DNA of 64,000 nucleotides from Diplonema japonicum (GCA_964019335.1 OZ025651.1:310001-374000), one strand, 5' to 3'. Counted from the stretch's first letter, positions 32,701-41,665 are shown. Numbers and translations: made by a program. The notes: generated by a model from the letters alone, not told the origin.

Positions 32701-32897
32701 TGAGCCACCCCGCAGACAGACAATTCGAGGTCCAATTCGTCAGCATTGTAGATCTTTCCCTTGTGCGTCAGGCACACGTTCTGTGCGATTGCATTGAATT
32801 CCTTCGCTGCTACATCTCTCACTTCTCTAAACGTGGTTCTCTCTCCTGCTTCGAAGTCTATCTGCGTCCTGTCCACATTCACTATGAACACGTTCAT
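29754..32897 (-). CDS. Ubiquitin-like domain plus ankyrin repeat protein
   Basis: 1047 residues without introns. Residues 1-75 resemble a beta-grasp ubiquitin-like fold (VFIVNVDRTQIDFEAGERTTFREVRDVAAKEF...LTHKGKIY). A short spacer with several Trp follows (about 110-160). From about 190 to 1010 the protein is a long array of ankyrin-type helical repeats, many degenerate; the clearest are NGATNLQLAVSSS, RRTPLELAAGNGA, NGDTALHVFF and TGETPFWTAANLS. The C-terminus is basic (LRKKRKSAAC). Ubiquitin-like plus ankyrin proteins often act as adaptors in ubiquitin-proteasome or trafficking complexes; the specific role here is unknown. The start at 32897 is the first ATG of the frame and opens the folded domain directly. 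Confidence 0.85.
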   Translation of the reverse strand: MNVFIVNVDRTQIDFEAGERTTFREVRDVAAKEFNAIAQNVCLTHKGKIYNADELDLELSVCGVAQDDPIEVTLPPGAMARTLIDAEPELNGMTAEAFIQMYLSERGRKYKTQKWLQLFKDSKGNAWNEEDNWHWSGLHNKAFAFPERIKHVIQIGYTSRAFRRELARVFSSNRIDMASDEFVEMAIDACDTFTGMYTPMIQAIKRGSVPLVRKAFARTAYDRVTADDMKHVLMNPSLEVLQVFLEENFCWATVGIAECMNPAYIRSHGPLLRKHLKGEDVNEAITVVNKVLLRKACGHTDIEGFRFLLQWCADDTDSIHLKPTNGAAVVAAARNPDPRFLKELLKAGVTAKTTTKDVPIVEAAKKGLTSNVETLLDAGIPLYRSLLGTALQLGNTSLVTLLIDRGADVNAHKSNGATNLQLAVSSSPAFVPLLLELGSEANKVSLKERRTPLELAAGNGACSVIAALLSHGADAGVGNPLKWAVRSGCEDAAKMLLTLDTNFQPALEKAIIMGQDTLASVFPVDTETPFLKQFMKACSHSRLLIHLLNRRPKEAASIVTMRDEKGRTVFHAVAARMKDDPEPVLKKLLELGADPSIGNATLAFIRKSYPKCVKLLIANGKITVTPEMIFKAVRMHETHGSLGDLLTTMGSVPHGVITYILKRGCLRCVRALHESNVAKLHNYIPEILSGKKLDTLERSKWLSVLLPNKEGSDNDRILLAALRHKIHMSEEVREKLCPGSNSLKIAIDSRITYNHVTWLLTAKCSDLDKGLRAAVRIKAHKITTMVLLKGAKVTTELLHRALTGETKQCYLYHTHGTVKAMLGSAPHLVNATNEDGKTLLQRSIELNIICVANWLATYKTIDVNLGSPLHIAIKHRFDYVAKSLLTRVTDINARDVNGDTALHVFFKRRLQSRSTSLLQDILRCDPDLSLKGSTGETPFWTAANLSYFEMVQLINAGCPLDPAVDNSGGLTPLMALCSRQSPKNTIKCITNLAVIQNLESRINATDDEGWDAGDYVEMRCKKRAHTGVTIDELHSLGLRKKRKSAAC

Positions 32898-34213
32898 CCT
32901 TTACAAGGAGGGGAGGGTGGGGGGGTCCCTTTCTTTGCCCCACCTTTTCTTTTGTTTCTTTCGTAATAGGGTGGGGGGGATGTTATGGTTTGGGGATTAT
33001 AAAAAAAAAAAAAAAAAAAAACACACACTGAAGTCTTGAAAAAAAAAGAAGAAGAAAAAAAAGAGGAGTAATTCACTTAATACCCAAGAAAAGTGCAGAA
33101 AATTCACTTACTGAAGCTGGTTGGGACTTTTTTTTGGGGGGGAGGGCTTTTTCTTTTCCTTCGAAAGCAAAGGGCGAACACCCACCTGGGCAGAATGCAA
33201 GCCAGCGGTGTGCACGCCGAGTGGGCCCTGAATGGAAAGACCATTCTTGTGTGGCCTTTTTTTCTTAGCTATATTTACAGCCCTGTTCAGCCCCTAGACT
33301 CGACTTTCTTGGATACTGGGTGAATTACCCCCCCAAAAAAAATACTGTAAAAAAAAAAGAAAATGGGAATAAAAAAAAAAAAAGAAGAAAATAATTTCGG
33401 GTCTGCAGATCTGAACAAATTCTTGAGCGATAACATAGAAAGAAAGAAAAAACTCGGTCAGTTTGTCAGTCAGGCACTTTTCCCTTTTTTTTCCTTCTTG
33501 TACTTTTTTTTTTTCCTTACAGTTAAAATAAGAGTAAAGCGCGGTCTTCATCACAAGGGGGGCATTTTTTTTTTTTTTTTCCTCTTTTTTTTGTATATTT
33601 CTTCTTGCACCCACCAGGGTGATTAGCATCACGAAGAAAATGGATAAAGGGGGAGAGAGAGGAAGTGGGAAGGGGGGAGAACGTAAAAATTTATTTTTAT
33701 TTTTCTTTTTTTTTTTGTTGCGTGTTTTCTTCACTTATTTTCTTTTTTTTTTTTTTTTCCGTGCGAAAGAATACGTTGTTGGGGGGAGAGTAAATTTTTT
33801 GGAAAGGGATAAAAAAGAGAAAAAAAAAAAGGAAAAGGAAATGGAAATGGAAAAGGGAGGGGGTGGGATACCTCTTCTTTTTTTTTTTCTTGAAGCTTTT
33901 GCTACTCACCACCCGTTTCGGCCCAATTAAACAAAATGAAATAAAAAGAAGGTTTCCTGCGGTACTGAGACAGCGCATCTTTCGAAAGCCTTCCCCCTCC
34001 CAGAAAAAAAAGAGAACAAAAAAAAAAAAAAAACGAAAAAGAAACAAAAAAAAATTCTTTCTCATTTTCTTTTTTCTTTCTTCTTTTTTTTTTTATATAT
34101 AAAATTTAGAAATCAAACGTCCCAGCGGCATGAATGGCCGCCGGCCCCTTGGAGCTCGTCGAGAATCTGTGGGTAGTTTTTTTTTTTTTTTTTTTTTTTT
34201 TTTTGTTATTTAA
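32898..34213. other. Gene-free stretch of A/T and G homopolymers left of the transposon
   Basis: About 1.3 kb between the ankyrin gene and the piggyBac element. Only low-complexity frames occur. A patch of mixed composition at about 33160-33260 gives short open frames on both strands but has no start codon in the longer minus frame and no recognisable motif. Many 10-27 nt A and T runs are present, including one of T about 27 long just before 34205. Confidence 0.5.
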
Positions 34214-34226
34214 CCATCTACCAACG
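34210..34226 (+). repeat. Left TTAA site and 13-bp terminal inverted repeat
   Basis: TTAA at 34210-34213 is followed by CCATCTACCAACG at 34214-34226. The same 17 bases occur in inverted orientation at 36002-36018. After these bases the two ends diverge, so the perfect repeat is exactly 13 bp plus the duplicated target. Confidence 0.9.
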
Positions 34227-36014
34227 GACCATTTTTGCCCACCAGGGGGTAAATTTTCAAAACCAAAAAAAAATTAAAGAGGTAAAAAAAAAAACGATTC
34301 TAGCGCAACGCCGGGGCTATATGCCCCCGGAAATGCCCACAGCAGGGCCCACCCCCACAACATTGTCAAAAATATCGTTCTTGAAGTGCCCGAGAGGGGG
34401 TACAAAAAACAAGTCAAAAGAAATCGACTGTAAAATTCTATAAAAACCTATTTAAGGCCTTCTTGACGCGGTTCGTACGTGCCCCAGGGCTGGGGGACTT
34501 CTTTTTTGACCCCGAGAGGGGTTTCTGGGGGGTATCCCCGGCAAGGTAGTAGTCTTTGAAGCACGGAGTCACGCAAAGTTGTACCAAGCAGGCTGAACAC
34601 TGAAATAGGGGTCTTTTCGACTTGCAATGCTTGCACCGCACGTTGCACTACTTTTTCGGGGAAATGGTCCCAGAAGGTACTGTCGCGGTGCATTGGGGTC
34701 TCAGGGCACTCGTTCTGTGTTTCGGGGCATGGTATTGGGGCAGCCTGCTCTGTAGTTGACTTTAGCTGTTGTTTAGACAGCCTCCCTAGTAGCCCTTCGA
34801 TGACTGCCTCTTTGAAAGGCGTGAATCCACTGTCGTTCGTACTCAGGGTGTTGGGGGGCAATGCTTCTTTCCAAACAAGCCAAGCATTTGCCAGAGATTT
34901 ATCTAACAAGTACGAAAATACTTTCAGGGGCCACTTCGAAGTCATAAGGGTGCGTTTATGGCGTTTTCTCACAGCGTCACCCAGCGTCGGTTCCGCCCAT
35001 TGCGGTGTTGTAAATATGCACTTGGTGGGGAGTGGGATGTCCTTTCCGGCTTTCATTCTCTTTTGGCCGAGACGTCAAATTTGACTTCACCAGAACATTC
35101 AACGTCGACAGAAAGCGCACACAGGCTTGATGTCATGCCACGTTGTGGTGCAAAGGATGCTCACGTGCTGATGGAACTGGGTGTCCCCACAGGATGCGCG
35201 TCCTTGGGCTTGCGGCCTCGCTTCTTTGGGGCATCCGTGATATCCGGGAGGCCTTTGCGATAGGTAGAAGTCAGCACGCTTGTTTGTTTCGCTGTGGAAA
35301 CACAGATTTCCCAGAATAGTCAAAAAGCGGTCTCTTGACATGACGGTGGCGTACCCAGGGGTGTGGTTGAGAGGCGTGGAGCCTGTGCGCCAGTAGTCAG
35401 AATAATCTGGCTTGATATCCTAGTCCATCGACAAAAGGACACCTAGGAAGGTATGCAAAGAAGCAGCATTGAGATCCAGGGAAACACCTTTTTTAGCCGC
35501 ATTTGCCACATTGTTCGAAATTATGACCCAAATAACGTTTGGGGCGAGCATTTGGGAGAATATATGGAATGGCGTTGAGCCTCTGATGTCAAAACAGGGT
35601 CCACAAGGATTCCAATCTTCACGAAACCGGATGCCTTCCAACTGCTCCGGCTTTGCCGTCCAATCACCCTGCTGTGACTCGGAATCGGTCGAATTCGTAT
35701 CAGAATCACTGTCCGTACCAAAATTGCATAATAGGGATGAGCCATCAGTGCTACCATCACTCATAATGTCCTCTTCCGGCCTCTTTCTGGGTGCCCTTTT
35801 TTGAAGTGATTTTTTAAGGGTAAATTTGGTTTGGCGTTTTTCTTTTCTTTTTTCTTTTTCTTGTTAAGTTAGGGCAGCATTTAGTTTATATTTTTCATAT
35901 TTTCCACGCAAGACCCCGGCTGCAAGAAGTGGCCGGGCCGTATTGCATTGAAAGCCCTTTGCGCAAAAGATTTTTTTTTCAAATCGTCTCTGTAAGACGC
36001 TCGTTGGTAGATGG
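34214..36014 (-). mobile_element. piggyBac-type DNA transposon remnant
   Basis: A 1801-bp element bounded on both sides by TTAA (34210-34213 and 36015-36018), the target duplication of piggyBac. The ends are a perfect 13-bp inverted repeat, CCATCTACCAACG at 34214-34226 and its complement at 36002-36014. Inside is a broken transposase gene on the minus strand. Subterminal hairpins are visible: a GC-rich stem near 34311-34331 and a small CGTCT...AGACG stem near 35985-36000. The element sits 46 bases beyond the stop codon of the neighbouring gene, in the intergenic DNA of the array. It is far shorter than a full piggyBac, and the catalytic core is missing. Confidence 0.88.
34438..35764 (-). pseudogene. 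Broken piggyBac transposase gene
   Basis: The N-terminal part (from the ATG at 35764) has an acidic Ser/Asp-rich head and then the piggyBac DDE-domain entry, including a block with FHIFSQMLAPNV and later a SRDRFLTILGNLCFHS segment, the typical S-R-D-R-F start of the domain. An in-frame TAG at 35422-35420 separates these two blocks. Beyond about 35290 the frame shifts; a basic R-G-R-K-P-K linker is visible in another frame. The catalytic Asp-containing core is absent, which fits an internal deletion. The C-terminal side (35056-34448) keeps the conserved W-P-L-K-V-F-x-Y-L-L-D...N-A-W helix, and a Cys-rich finger (CKHC...CSAC...CVTPCF) appears in a different frame at 34641-34530. The gene cannot encode active transposase. 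Confidence 0.85.
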
Positions 36015-36018
36015 TTAA
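36002..36018 (-). repeat. Right 13-bp terminal inverted repeat and TTAA site
   Basis: CGTTGGTAGATGG at 36002-36014 followed by TTAA at 36015-36018. It mirrors the left end exactly and defines the element's right boundary. Confidence 0.9.
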
Positions 36019-36063
36019 TTCGAGCCGGGTTTTCAAGGGTGGGGGTGAAAACAAGATTTCACT

Positions 36064-37437
36064 CTATATCACGCTCAACCTTATAGAGAAACAAGGCCCA
36101 GGAATGACATAATGTACAGGAGTGATATAATGTGCAACAGGGAATTTTGACAAGTCAGGTTCAAACGGCTTTGTACAAAACAACAACCAGCCCGACTCTT
36201 TTTCTTTTTTTTTTGTATCCCCCTCCACAAACCTAACAATGGTCAATTTATCTTCAGTTGCCCACATTTCCTGTGGCATTTCGACGGCTGGTTCCGCAGG
36301 GTTGACAATCGGCTGTTTTTTTTTTTTTTTTTTTTTTTTTTCTTTTCTTTTTCCCCCTTTCCATACCGCGTTCCTCATCCTGTCCCTTGCCGGGGATCTA
36401 GACACAGGTTGCTTCGGGTTTGCCGCGAAAACCACAAGGCACTTCCCATGCACGTCCCTGGCTGCAATAACAGCATGTTGATTACTATCGCAGCCATCCA
36501 CTTGGAGGGTCACCTCGTCACCCACAATCGGTGTGGGCGATACCATTTGAACGTAAAAGACATCCTGCCTTACCTTACCTTGCTGCTTCCTGTTGACGGT
36601 GTTACTCCCCGCCTCTGGTTGTATATTTGCAGGGTGGTATCGAGTCACATCACCAGATCCAAAGACTTGAACACAGCATAGCCCCCGGTCATCCTTTCCA
36701 AGGTAAGTTCCTCTGTGGGTTTCTGAGGACAGTGGGTCCGATATCAAAACCACATTGTTTTGCGTGAGTTTCAGCTTCGGTCCCTTTTGAACAGGGAGCG
36801 GGGAGGGGGGCGGGGGCGGGGTTGGTAAAACCTTCTTTTTCGGTTTTTCCATCGTCTTCGAGATCTCTCTCTTAACTAGAGGCGACGGCGAGGCCGTTCG
36901 CCTAACTGATTTTTTTACAGCAGGTTTTCCATCTCGACAAAGATCGGTAATCATCATACTCGACAGACCGAAGGTTTGCTGTATAAAAACAACACCTTCC
37001 GACTCCCGCCCTGCCCATTTCTTGACAAACTCATCAGGGTCCGCCTTGGGGTTGAAACGGCTGTAGACTCGCTTCACGAATTTTTTGAAAGTTTTAAAAT
37101 CCGAGTTTGTGAGGAGCTTTGAGCCTTCTCTCTTGTGATGGTGGACCCTTAAAGGAGAAGGGTCATTCACGTGGACTTGTGTTTCCGGGACAGTTGCTGA
37201 GAAGGTTGTTTGTGTTTCCACTGAGTGTTGAAGGGGTTTCGCGTCCCTACCATACAGCCTTGCCAGCTCCTTTTGGGCCTCTCTCAACTTGTGTTCGCTC
37301 TGAATCAACCGGTTTTCCATCTCGATCAATTTCTTCTCTGCCAGCAACTCTTTGCATGCGTCGCCCCCTTGCAGGGAGCTGGCCGGTACCGCAGCTGCCT
37401 CCCTGGCTCTTTGTAATATTTCTCCGGGGGCAGTCAT
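36064..37437 (-). CDS. Unknown protein with SH3/Tudor-like region, probable in-frame intron
   Basis: The start is the ATG at 37437 (MTAPGEILQRAREAA); the upstream in-frame sequence is low complexity. Unspliced length is 457 residues; removing a likely 54-nt intron at 36366-36313 (GTATGG...AACAG, phase 0, almost all A) gives 439. An N-terminal coiled coil (about 28-65) is followed by a conserved-looking helical domain (about 100-175, DFKTFKKFVKRVYSRFNPKADPDEF). A Pro/Lys linker leads to a region of small beta strands (about 220-330) that resembles tandem SH3 or Tudor modules. A second A-rich stretch near 36235-36200 could be another intron. No family name is warranted. Confidence 0.72.
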   Translation of the reverse strand: MTAPGEILQRAREAAAVPASSLQGGDACKELLAEKKLIEMENRLIQSEHKLREAQKELARLYGRDAKPLQHSVETQTTFSATVPETQVHVNDPSPLRVHHHKREGSKLLTNSDFKTFKKFVKRVYSRFNPKADPDEFVKKWAGRESEGVVFIQQTFGLSSMMITDLCRDGKPAVKKSVRRTASPSPLVKREISKTMEKPKKKVLPTPPPPPSPLPVQKGPKLKLTQNNVVLISDPLSSETHRGTYLGKDDRGLCCVQVFGSGDVTRYHPANIQPEAGSNTVNRKQQGKVRQDVFYVQMVSPTPIVGDEVTLQVDGCDSNQHAVIAARDVHGKCLVVFAANPKQPVSRSPARDRMRNAVWKGGKRKEKKKKKKKKQPIVNPAEPAVEMPQEMWATEDKLTIVRFVEGDTKKKEKESGWLLFCTKPFEPDLSKFPVAHYITPVHYVIPGPCFSIRLSVI

Positions 37438-37755
37438 TTTTTTTCTTTTTTTGTGTTTGCCTTTTTTTTTTTTGTGTTGTTGTCGTCGTCGTCCAGAATA
37501 AAAGAGAAAACAAAAAAAATCAAAAACACTTTTTTTTTTTCCGGGGTTTTGTTTTTGGTGGTCGGGTGGGCTATAACAGATTTTTTTAACACTGCGCGGG
37601 AGGGGGGGGGGGGGGGGGGCGTAAAATTTTATATGAAAAAAAGGGGGGAGTGGTTTTGAGGGGGGTTTCAAAAAAAAAAAAAGAAAATGATTGACAAAAA
37701 GAAAATGAAAAAAAAAAAAAAAAAAAAAAAAACACTCGAGACCGAGAGGGGGGTA

Positions 37756-37999
37756 TCAGAGTTCCCTGCCCGGGAAATCAGTCATAAGCACCTTGTACTT
37801 CTTCTTAATAAGAACACGCTCTTTGCTGTACTTGTCATCAGGCGAGAATCTGGCGGGGTGGGCCGACTGAGTGGGCTTGTTAGTTGGGTCAACCTTCTTC
37901 AGCGTGTAGATTCTGATTTTTTTAATTTATTTTTTTTTGTTTGAAAAAAATTAGATACCTGTCACCAGTCTCGGGATCGGCGTACATCATGAGATGCAT
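37756..37999 (-). CDS. NOP10: H/ACA snoRNP subunit Nop10, two exons
   Basis: Exons 37999-37959 and 37912-37756, with a 46-nt intron (GTATCT...ATCAG) splitting an AG|A Arg codon. The product is 65 residues, the normal size of Nop10. It matches the family along its length: N-terminal [20 protein letters not shown], then [22 protein letters not shown] and [10 protein letters not shown]. Nop10 is a core subunit of H/ACA ribonucleoproteins in the nucleolus, which pseudouridylate rRNA. As in other eukaryotes, the N-terminal Cys zinc site of archaeal Nop10 is absent. The intact family sequence confirms the intron model. The gene is easily missed because each exon is short. Confidence 0.95.
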
Positions 38000-38671
38000 T
38001 TTTTTTTTTGTGTGCTTTTTGTGTGGTTTCCCCTTTTTTTCCTGGTTTTTTTCCCCCCACCCCTCCCCATTGCATAGAAGAGAGAGAAAAAACACAAATG
38101 AAAAAAAAAAAAAACAATCTTGTTGACGATAAGAAAAAAAAAAAAAAAAGAAACCCAAGAAAAAAAAGGAAAAAAAAAAAGAGAAAAGGGGGATAAAAAA
38201 AAAAGCGCACAAAAAAAAAAAGATGTCTTTGAAGGGAACCTGCAGTATGTGACAGGATCGCCTAAAAAAAAGAAAAGAAGTAGTAGAAAAACAATGGCCG
38301 AAAGAAGGATAAAGGGGGGAAAAAGAGAAAAGAAAAGGGGGGGAGAAAAAAAACCACTAAAAAACGCATAAAAAAAAAGAAATGAAAGGGGGGGAAATAA
38401 AGAATAGACACACTACCCGGGGAAGGGAAGAAAGAGAAGGGAAAAAATAATTGGGGGGAAAAGCACTTGTGCTTTTTTTTTTTCTTTTTTCTTTCCTTCT
38501 TTTACTTACTTCGAGTTATTCTTCTCTTAATCTTTTTGCTGTGCTTCCCCCCCTTCCTGCGACCTCTTGTACCTTGTTTTTTCCCCTCCTTTTTTTTTTT
38601 TTTTTTTTTTTTTTTGTGCTTCTTATCCCCCGATCTCCCCCACCCACTCAACTCAACAACGGAACAACAGC
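38000..38671. other. Gap rich in A/T runs between Nop10 and the IDH-like gene
   Basis: No coding signal on either strand. The stretch is dominated by A, T and G runs, including about 24 T near 38592-38615. The minus-strand T/C-rich parts ahead of Nop10 may provide its trans-splicing signals. Confidence 0.5.
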
Positions 38672-39774
38672 CTAGCAAGCAGAGGCAACAGCGGTGGCGA
38701 AGGCAGCGGAGTCCTTACCCTATTTTTTTTTTGTTTTTTTTTTTTGTTTTCTTTTTTGTTCACATACCCCCTTCACGTCAGAGGGAAGGGTACCCGCCTT
38801 GTATGTCTTCTCAAGGGCCGCCTGCACCTTACCCGCCTCAGCAGCGAGCCCCATGGCCTTGAGGGCCTGGGTCGCGGCGATGAGGAGACCAGTGGGGTTG
38901 CTGCCTACAAAAAAAAAAGTTTTTTTTGAAAAAAGATTTTCCCCCTCTTAGCATACTGGAGCCCATCGACGAAGAGGTGAAGATGGTGGCGTTGTCGGAC
39001 TTGTGGGTCTCGCTGGCCTGTAAAAAAAAAAAAAAAAAAAAAAAAAAATGCTTTCAAATTTTTCTCCATACCATGCCCGCACCACCTGCAATGCCAGACG
39101 CAAGGTTCTCGAAGTTGCTGGACGCAGAGTAGTCGGGCGCAACGATGACGCCAAGGTTCTTGGAGAACATGACAGCAGCGTTGCTGAGCTGCTGGCTGTT
39201 GACAACCTCGACAGAGACTTCGGCCTGGTTTTTTTTTTTTTTCTTTTTTTCTTTTTTTTTTTTTAAACACCTTCTCGGCGGCCTCCTTCACGGTGTTCAC
39301 GAACAGCGTGTTGTGCTCCTTGAAGGCGGACTGGGGCTTCTGGAAAACAGTGATCCTTGACGCGCCGGTCTCGGCGGCGAGTTCAATTGCGGCCTGCACC
39401 GTCTTTGCGATGTTGGCGCGAAGGAGCTCCACGTCAGAAGACGTGTCAATCCCAAGCTTTGCGAACTTGTCTACCTTCTCCGTCACAGGGACGGCGTCAG
39501 CGGTGGCAACACCGAGGGACCTCACCACAGAGAAGTCAGCGTCGTTGTAGGTCGCGTCAGGGTTCAGCTTCGCTGCCGCACCGGTGCTCCTGATGGTGGT
39601 GTGCACCTTCAGGCAATCCAGCTCGCTCCTCGCCAGGCCCCCAGCCATGCACACACCGTTCATATCAGCATGCTCTACCTGCTTGAAAGACACACCCACC
39701 TTGGACAGCACCTTCGACGCACCATCGAACGCAGCACACTTCGACGCAGACAGGAACGGGATGACTTTGCTCAT
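38672..39774 (-). CDS. Isocitrate/isopropylmalate dehydrogenase-like protein, five exons, active site lost
   Basis: Exons 39774-39271, 39224-39072, 39017-38957, 38904-38768 and 38719-38672. The introns are 46, 54, 52 and 48 nt with GT donors and AG acceptors, and phases agree at all four junctions; 300 residues. The fold order of NAD-dependent isocitrate dehydrogenase is recognisable: a Lys-Val-His-Thr-Thr-Ile-Arg segment, the helix-strand AIELAAETGASRITVFQK, LGVIVAPDYSASSNFENLASGIAGGAGM, and the C-terminal SNPTGLLIAATQALKAMGL (family N-P-T-A helix). The GDGIG start, the catalytic Tyr region and the metal-binding Asp of the Y-G-D-I-L-S-D loop (here YSASSNFEN) are not seen. It is probably a non-catalytic paralogue or structural subunit; mitochondrial location is possible. 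The introns are almost pure A or T. Confidence 0.8.
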
Positions 39775-40061
39775 TTTTTTTTTTCTACTTTCTCTCCCTT
39801 CTTTTCTTTTTTGTTCCTCCTTTTTTTTTTTTTTATAATATCCTGAACCATGTGTAGAATGTGGGAAAAGGGAGGACAACATAGAAATAAACACAAAAGA
39901 AGAGGAAGAACAAAAAAAAAAAAAGGAAAGGGAGAAAACATACAATACAGAGATGGGAAAAGGCACCATTAGAGTGGATATTTCCCCCTTATAAGATGGT
40001 TTTTTTTATATGGAAATTGATAGACGGAAGGACGGGAAAAAAGAAGAAAGAGGGAGCTTCA
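39775..40061. other. Intergenic spacer with A/T tracts
   Basis: Short spacer between the 87-residue gene and the IDH-like gene. On the minus strand it is A/T-rich with purine stretches and T/C patches near 39900-39960. No gene is seen. Confidence 0.4.
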
Positions 40062-40325
40062 CTACCTCAGGCTGGCGCGCGGGGAGAGTCGCTGGCCTTC
40101 TCTTTCCATGTGGTCCTCGAACACGCTGCGGGTGGTGTACTTGAGGTCGTGGGCCGTCCTGGTGCAGTCGTTAACGATGGACCCCGCGACTGCGACCTCT
40201 GTGGCATGTGCCATAACCATGCCTCTCTCCTTTGCCCTGTTGCTCCTCCAGATGTCCAGAGCCTCGGCCCTCGCAACATCTACTTGAGCTTGCTTGTAAG
40301 GGTGCAGTGAATAGTAGCCATCCAT
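40062..40325 (-). CDS. Small 87-residue protein
   Basis: A complete frame from ATG at 40325 to a stop at 40062, beginning MDGYYSLHPYKQAQVDVARA. It is mostly amphipathic helix with an Arg-rich C-terminus, has no signal peptide or membrane helix, and shows normal coding composition. CAG and TTAG acceptor-like sites lie within 40 bases upstream. The length and the repeated helix pattern suggest a small subunit of a larger complex. No family is recognised. Confidence 0.65.
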   Translation of the reverse strand: MDGYYSLHPYKQAQVDVARAEALDIWRSNRAKERGMVMAHATEVAVAGSIVNDCTRTAHDLKYTTRSVFEDHMEREGQRLSPRASLR

Positions 40326-40512
40326 TTTACTGTCTAAGGGAGGTTCAGGGCACTGGAATAGATATCATAGCAGGGGTATGGGAAATGACAAAGGTAGATG
40401 TGAAATCGGAAGAGGTAATAATAAGTGGGGGTGGGGTGTGGGAAAGTTATCACATGTAAATGTGTCCACTGCCCCTCCTATTTTTTTTTTTTTTTATTGC
40501 ACAAAAAAAAAA

Positions 40513-41384
40513 TCATTTTTTCTCACCGGATTCAGCGGCCAAGGACCCGGTCTCGGTCTTTGGAAGTATAATGGCCAGCCCACCCATCGAGGCACCCTCG
40601 CTGATCATTTCATCGCACATATCCAGCATGTTTCGCAACCTTGACATTTTTTTCCCCCTCCCCTCCTCCCCTCCCCCCTTTTTTTTATATTAGTAACATA
40701 CTTCAGAAACGAGGTCTTTTTGAAGTCCAACCGCACCTGGAGCGCGGTGAGGTCGCCCCTCCCACCAAACGGGCCTTTTAAAACCATATTATTGGGAGCA
40801 AGGTGGCTTGGAGACGGAAGCAGCCCTGTATTGGGTTCATGGGGACAGAGAACGGTGGTGGAACTGCAGTGTTTCGATGGGGTTTTGGGAAATGTGCATA
40901 GAAGCGGAGCCCAAGCACCACGTGCGGGAGAAATGGAGCCTGGGACGGCTAGGGAGCCGAACCACGACAGGACGTCGATGACAAGGCGGTTCCCCACAGT
41001 GCCGAAGCTTCTTGCAATGGGTACACCGGATCTATGGATTGCGAGTGACCGGGGTGTCACTCGGATTTCCCAGACAACGCCTCCCCGTCGGAGCGTGGCG
41101 GCACAGGGGAGCATTCCAGCCAAAGTGCTTCCAGCTTGTTTGTTAACGTACTCCCCAAAGACTCGCTTCAACCCCCTGCACACGCCCCCTAGGGCCATCA
41201 CGTCTGCTGTGTCCATGAAGTAAGCCACCACGTACCAAACGTCCTCCTGCCCCCCAAGCCCCGAGGATGTCGGTGCCGACCCTTTTCTTTGACACGTCTT
41301 CCCCGGCGACAACGTCTTTGTTATCGTCAGGTTAACCTCGCTGTTGCTGCGGACACATACTACAAGCGGCTGCTTTGCTACCAT
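40513..41384 (-). CDS. F-box-like protein, two exons
   Basis: Exons 41384-40702 and 40639-40513, with a 62-nt intron (GTATGT...TCAAG, phase 2), give 269 residues. Near residues 47-85 the sequence DVWYVVAYFMDTADVMALGGVCRGLKRVFGEYV resembles an F-box helix set, which would recruit a Skp1-type ubiquitin ligase. The rest is a beta-rich region of unknown fold. The intron holds TACTAAT right after the donor, a perfect yeast-like branch sequence in an unusual place. The last exon ends SLAAESGEKK; a GTGAG site overlaps that end, so a further small exon cannot be excluded. Confidence 0.7.
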
Positions 41385-41665
41385 CTTTTCATTGCATTCT
41401 TTTTTTTTTTTCTCCAGGAGGGGTTTTTTGTTCTTCTTTTTTTGATTCTGTGAAGGGGGGGGGGGGGGGGGTGAAAAACACTGCAAAAAAAAACCTAAGC
41501 AAAAAGAAAAATAAAGAAAATCAGATGATGCGGAGTTTTTTTTTTTTTTTTTTTATGTTTCTTTATTTTTTTTTTTCTTTTTAAAAAGTGTTAAGAGAAC
41601 GACCCCCCACGAAAGAGAATGAGCGAAAAAAAAAAAAAAAAAAAAGGGGGAAAGGGGGAACACTT

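Noticed and set aside
33093-33323. 76-codon plus-strand frame in the gap before the transposon
   Set aside because: It is built largely from homopolymers, lies on the opposite strand to all genes and has no motif.
40440-40512. Third exon of the F-box-like gene
   Set aside because: A GTGAG...ATAG segment could be an intron, but the exon beyond it reads as Pro/Leu/His low complexity typical of 3' UTR; the stop at 40513 is simpler.
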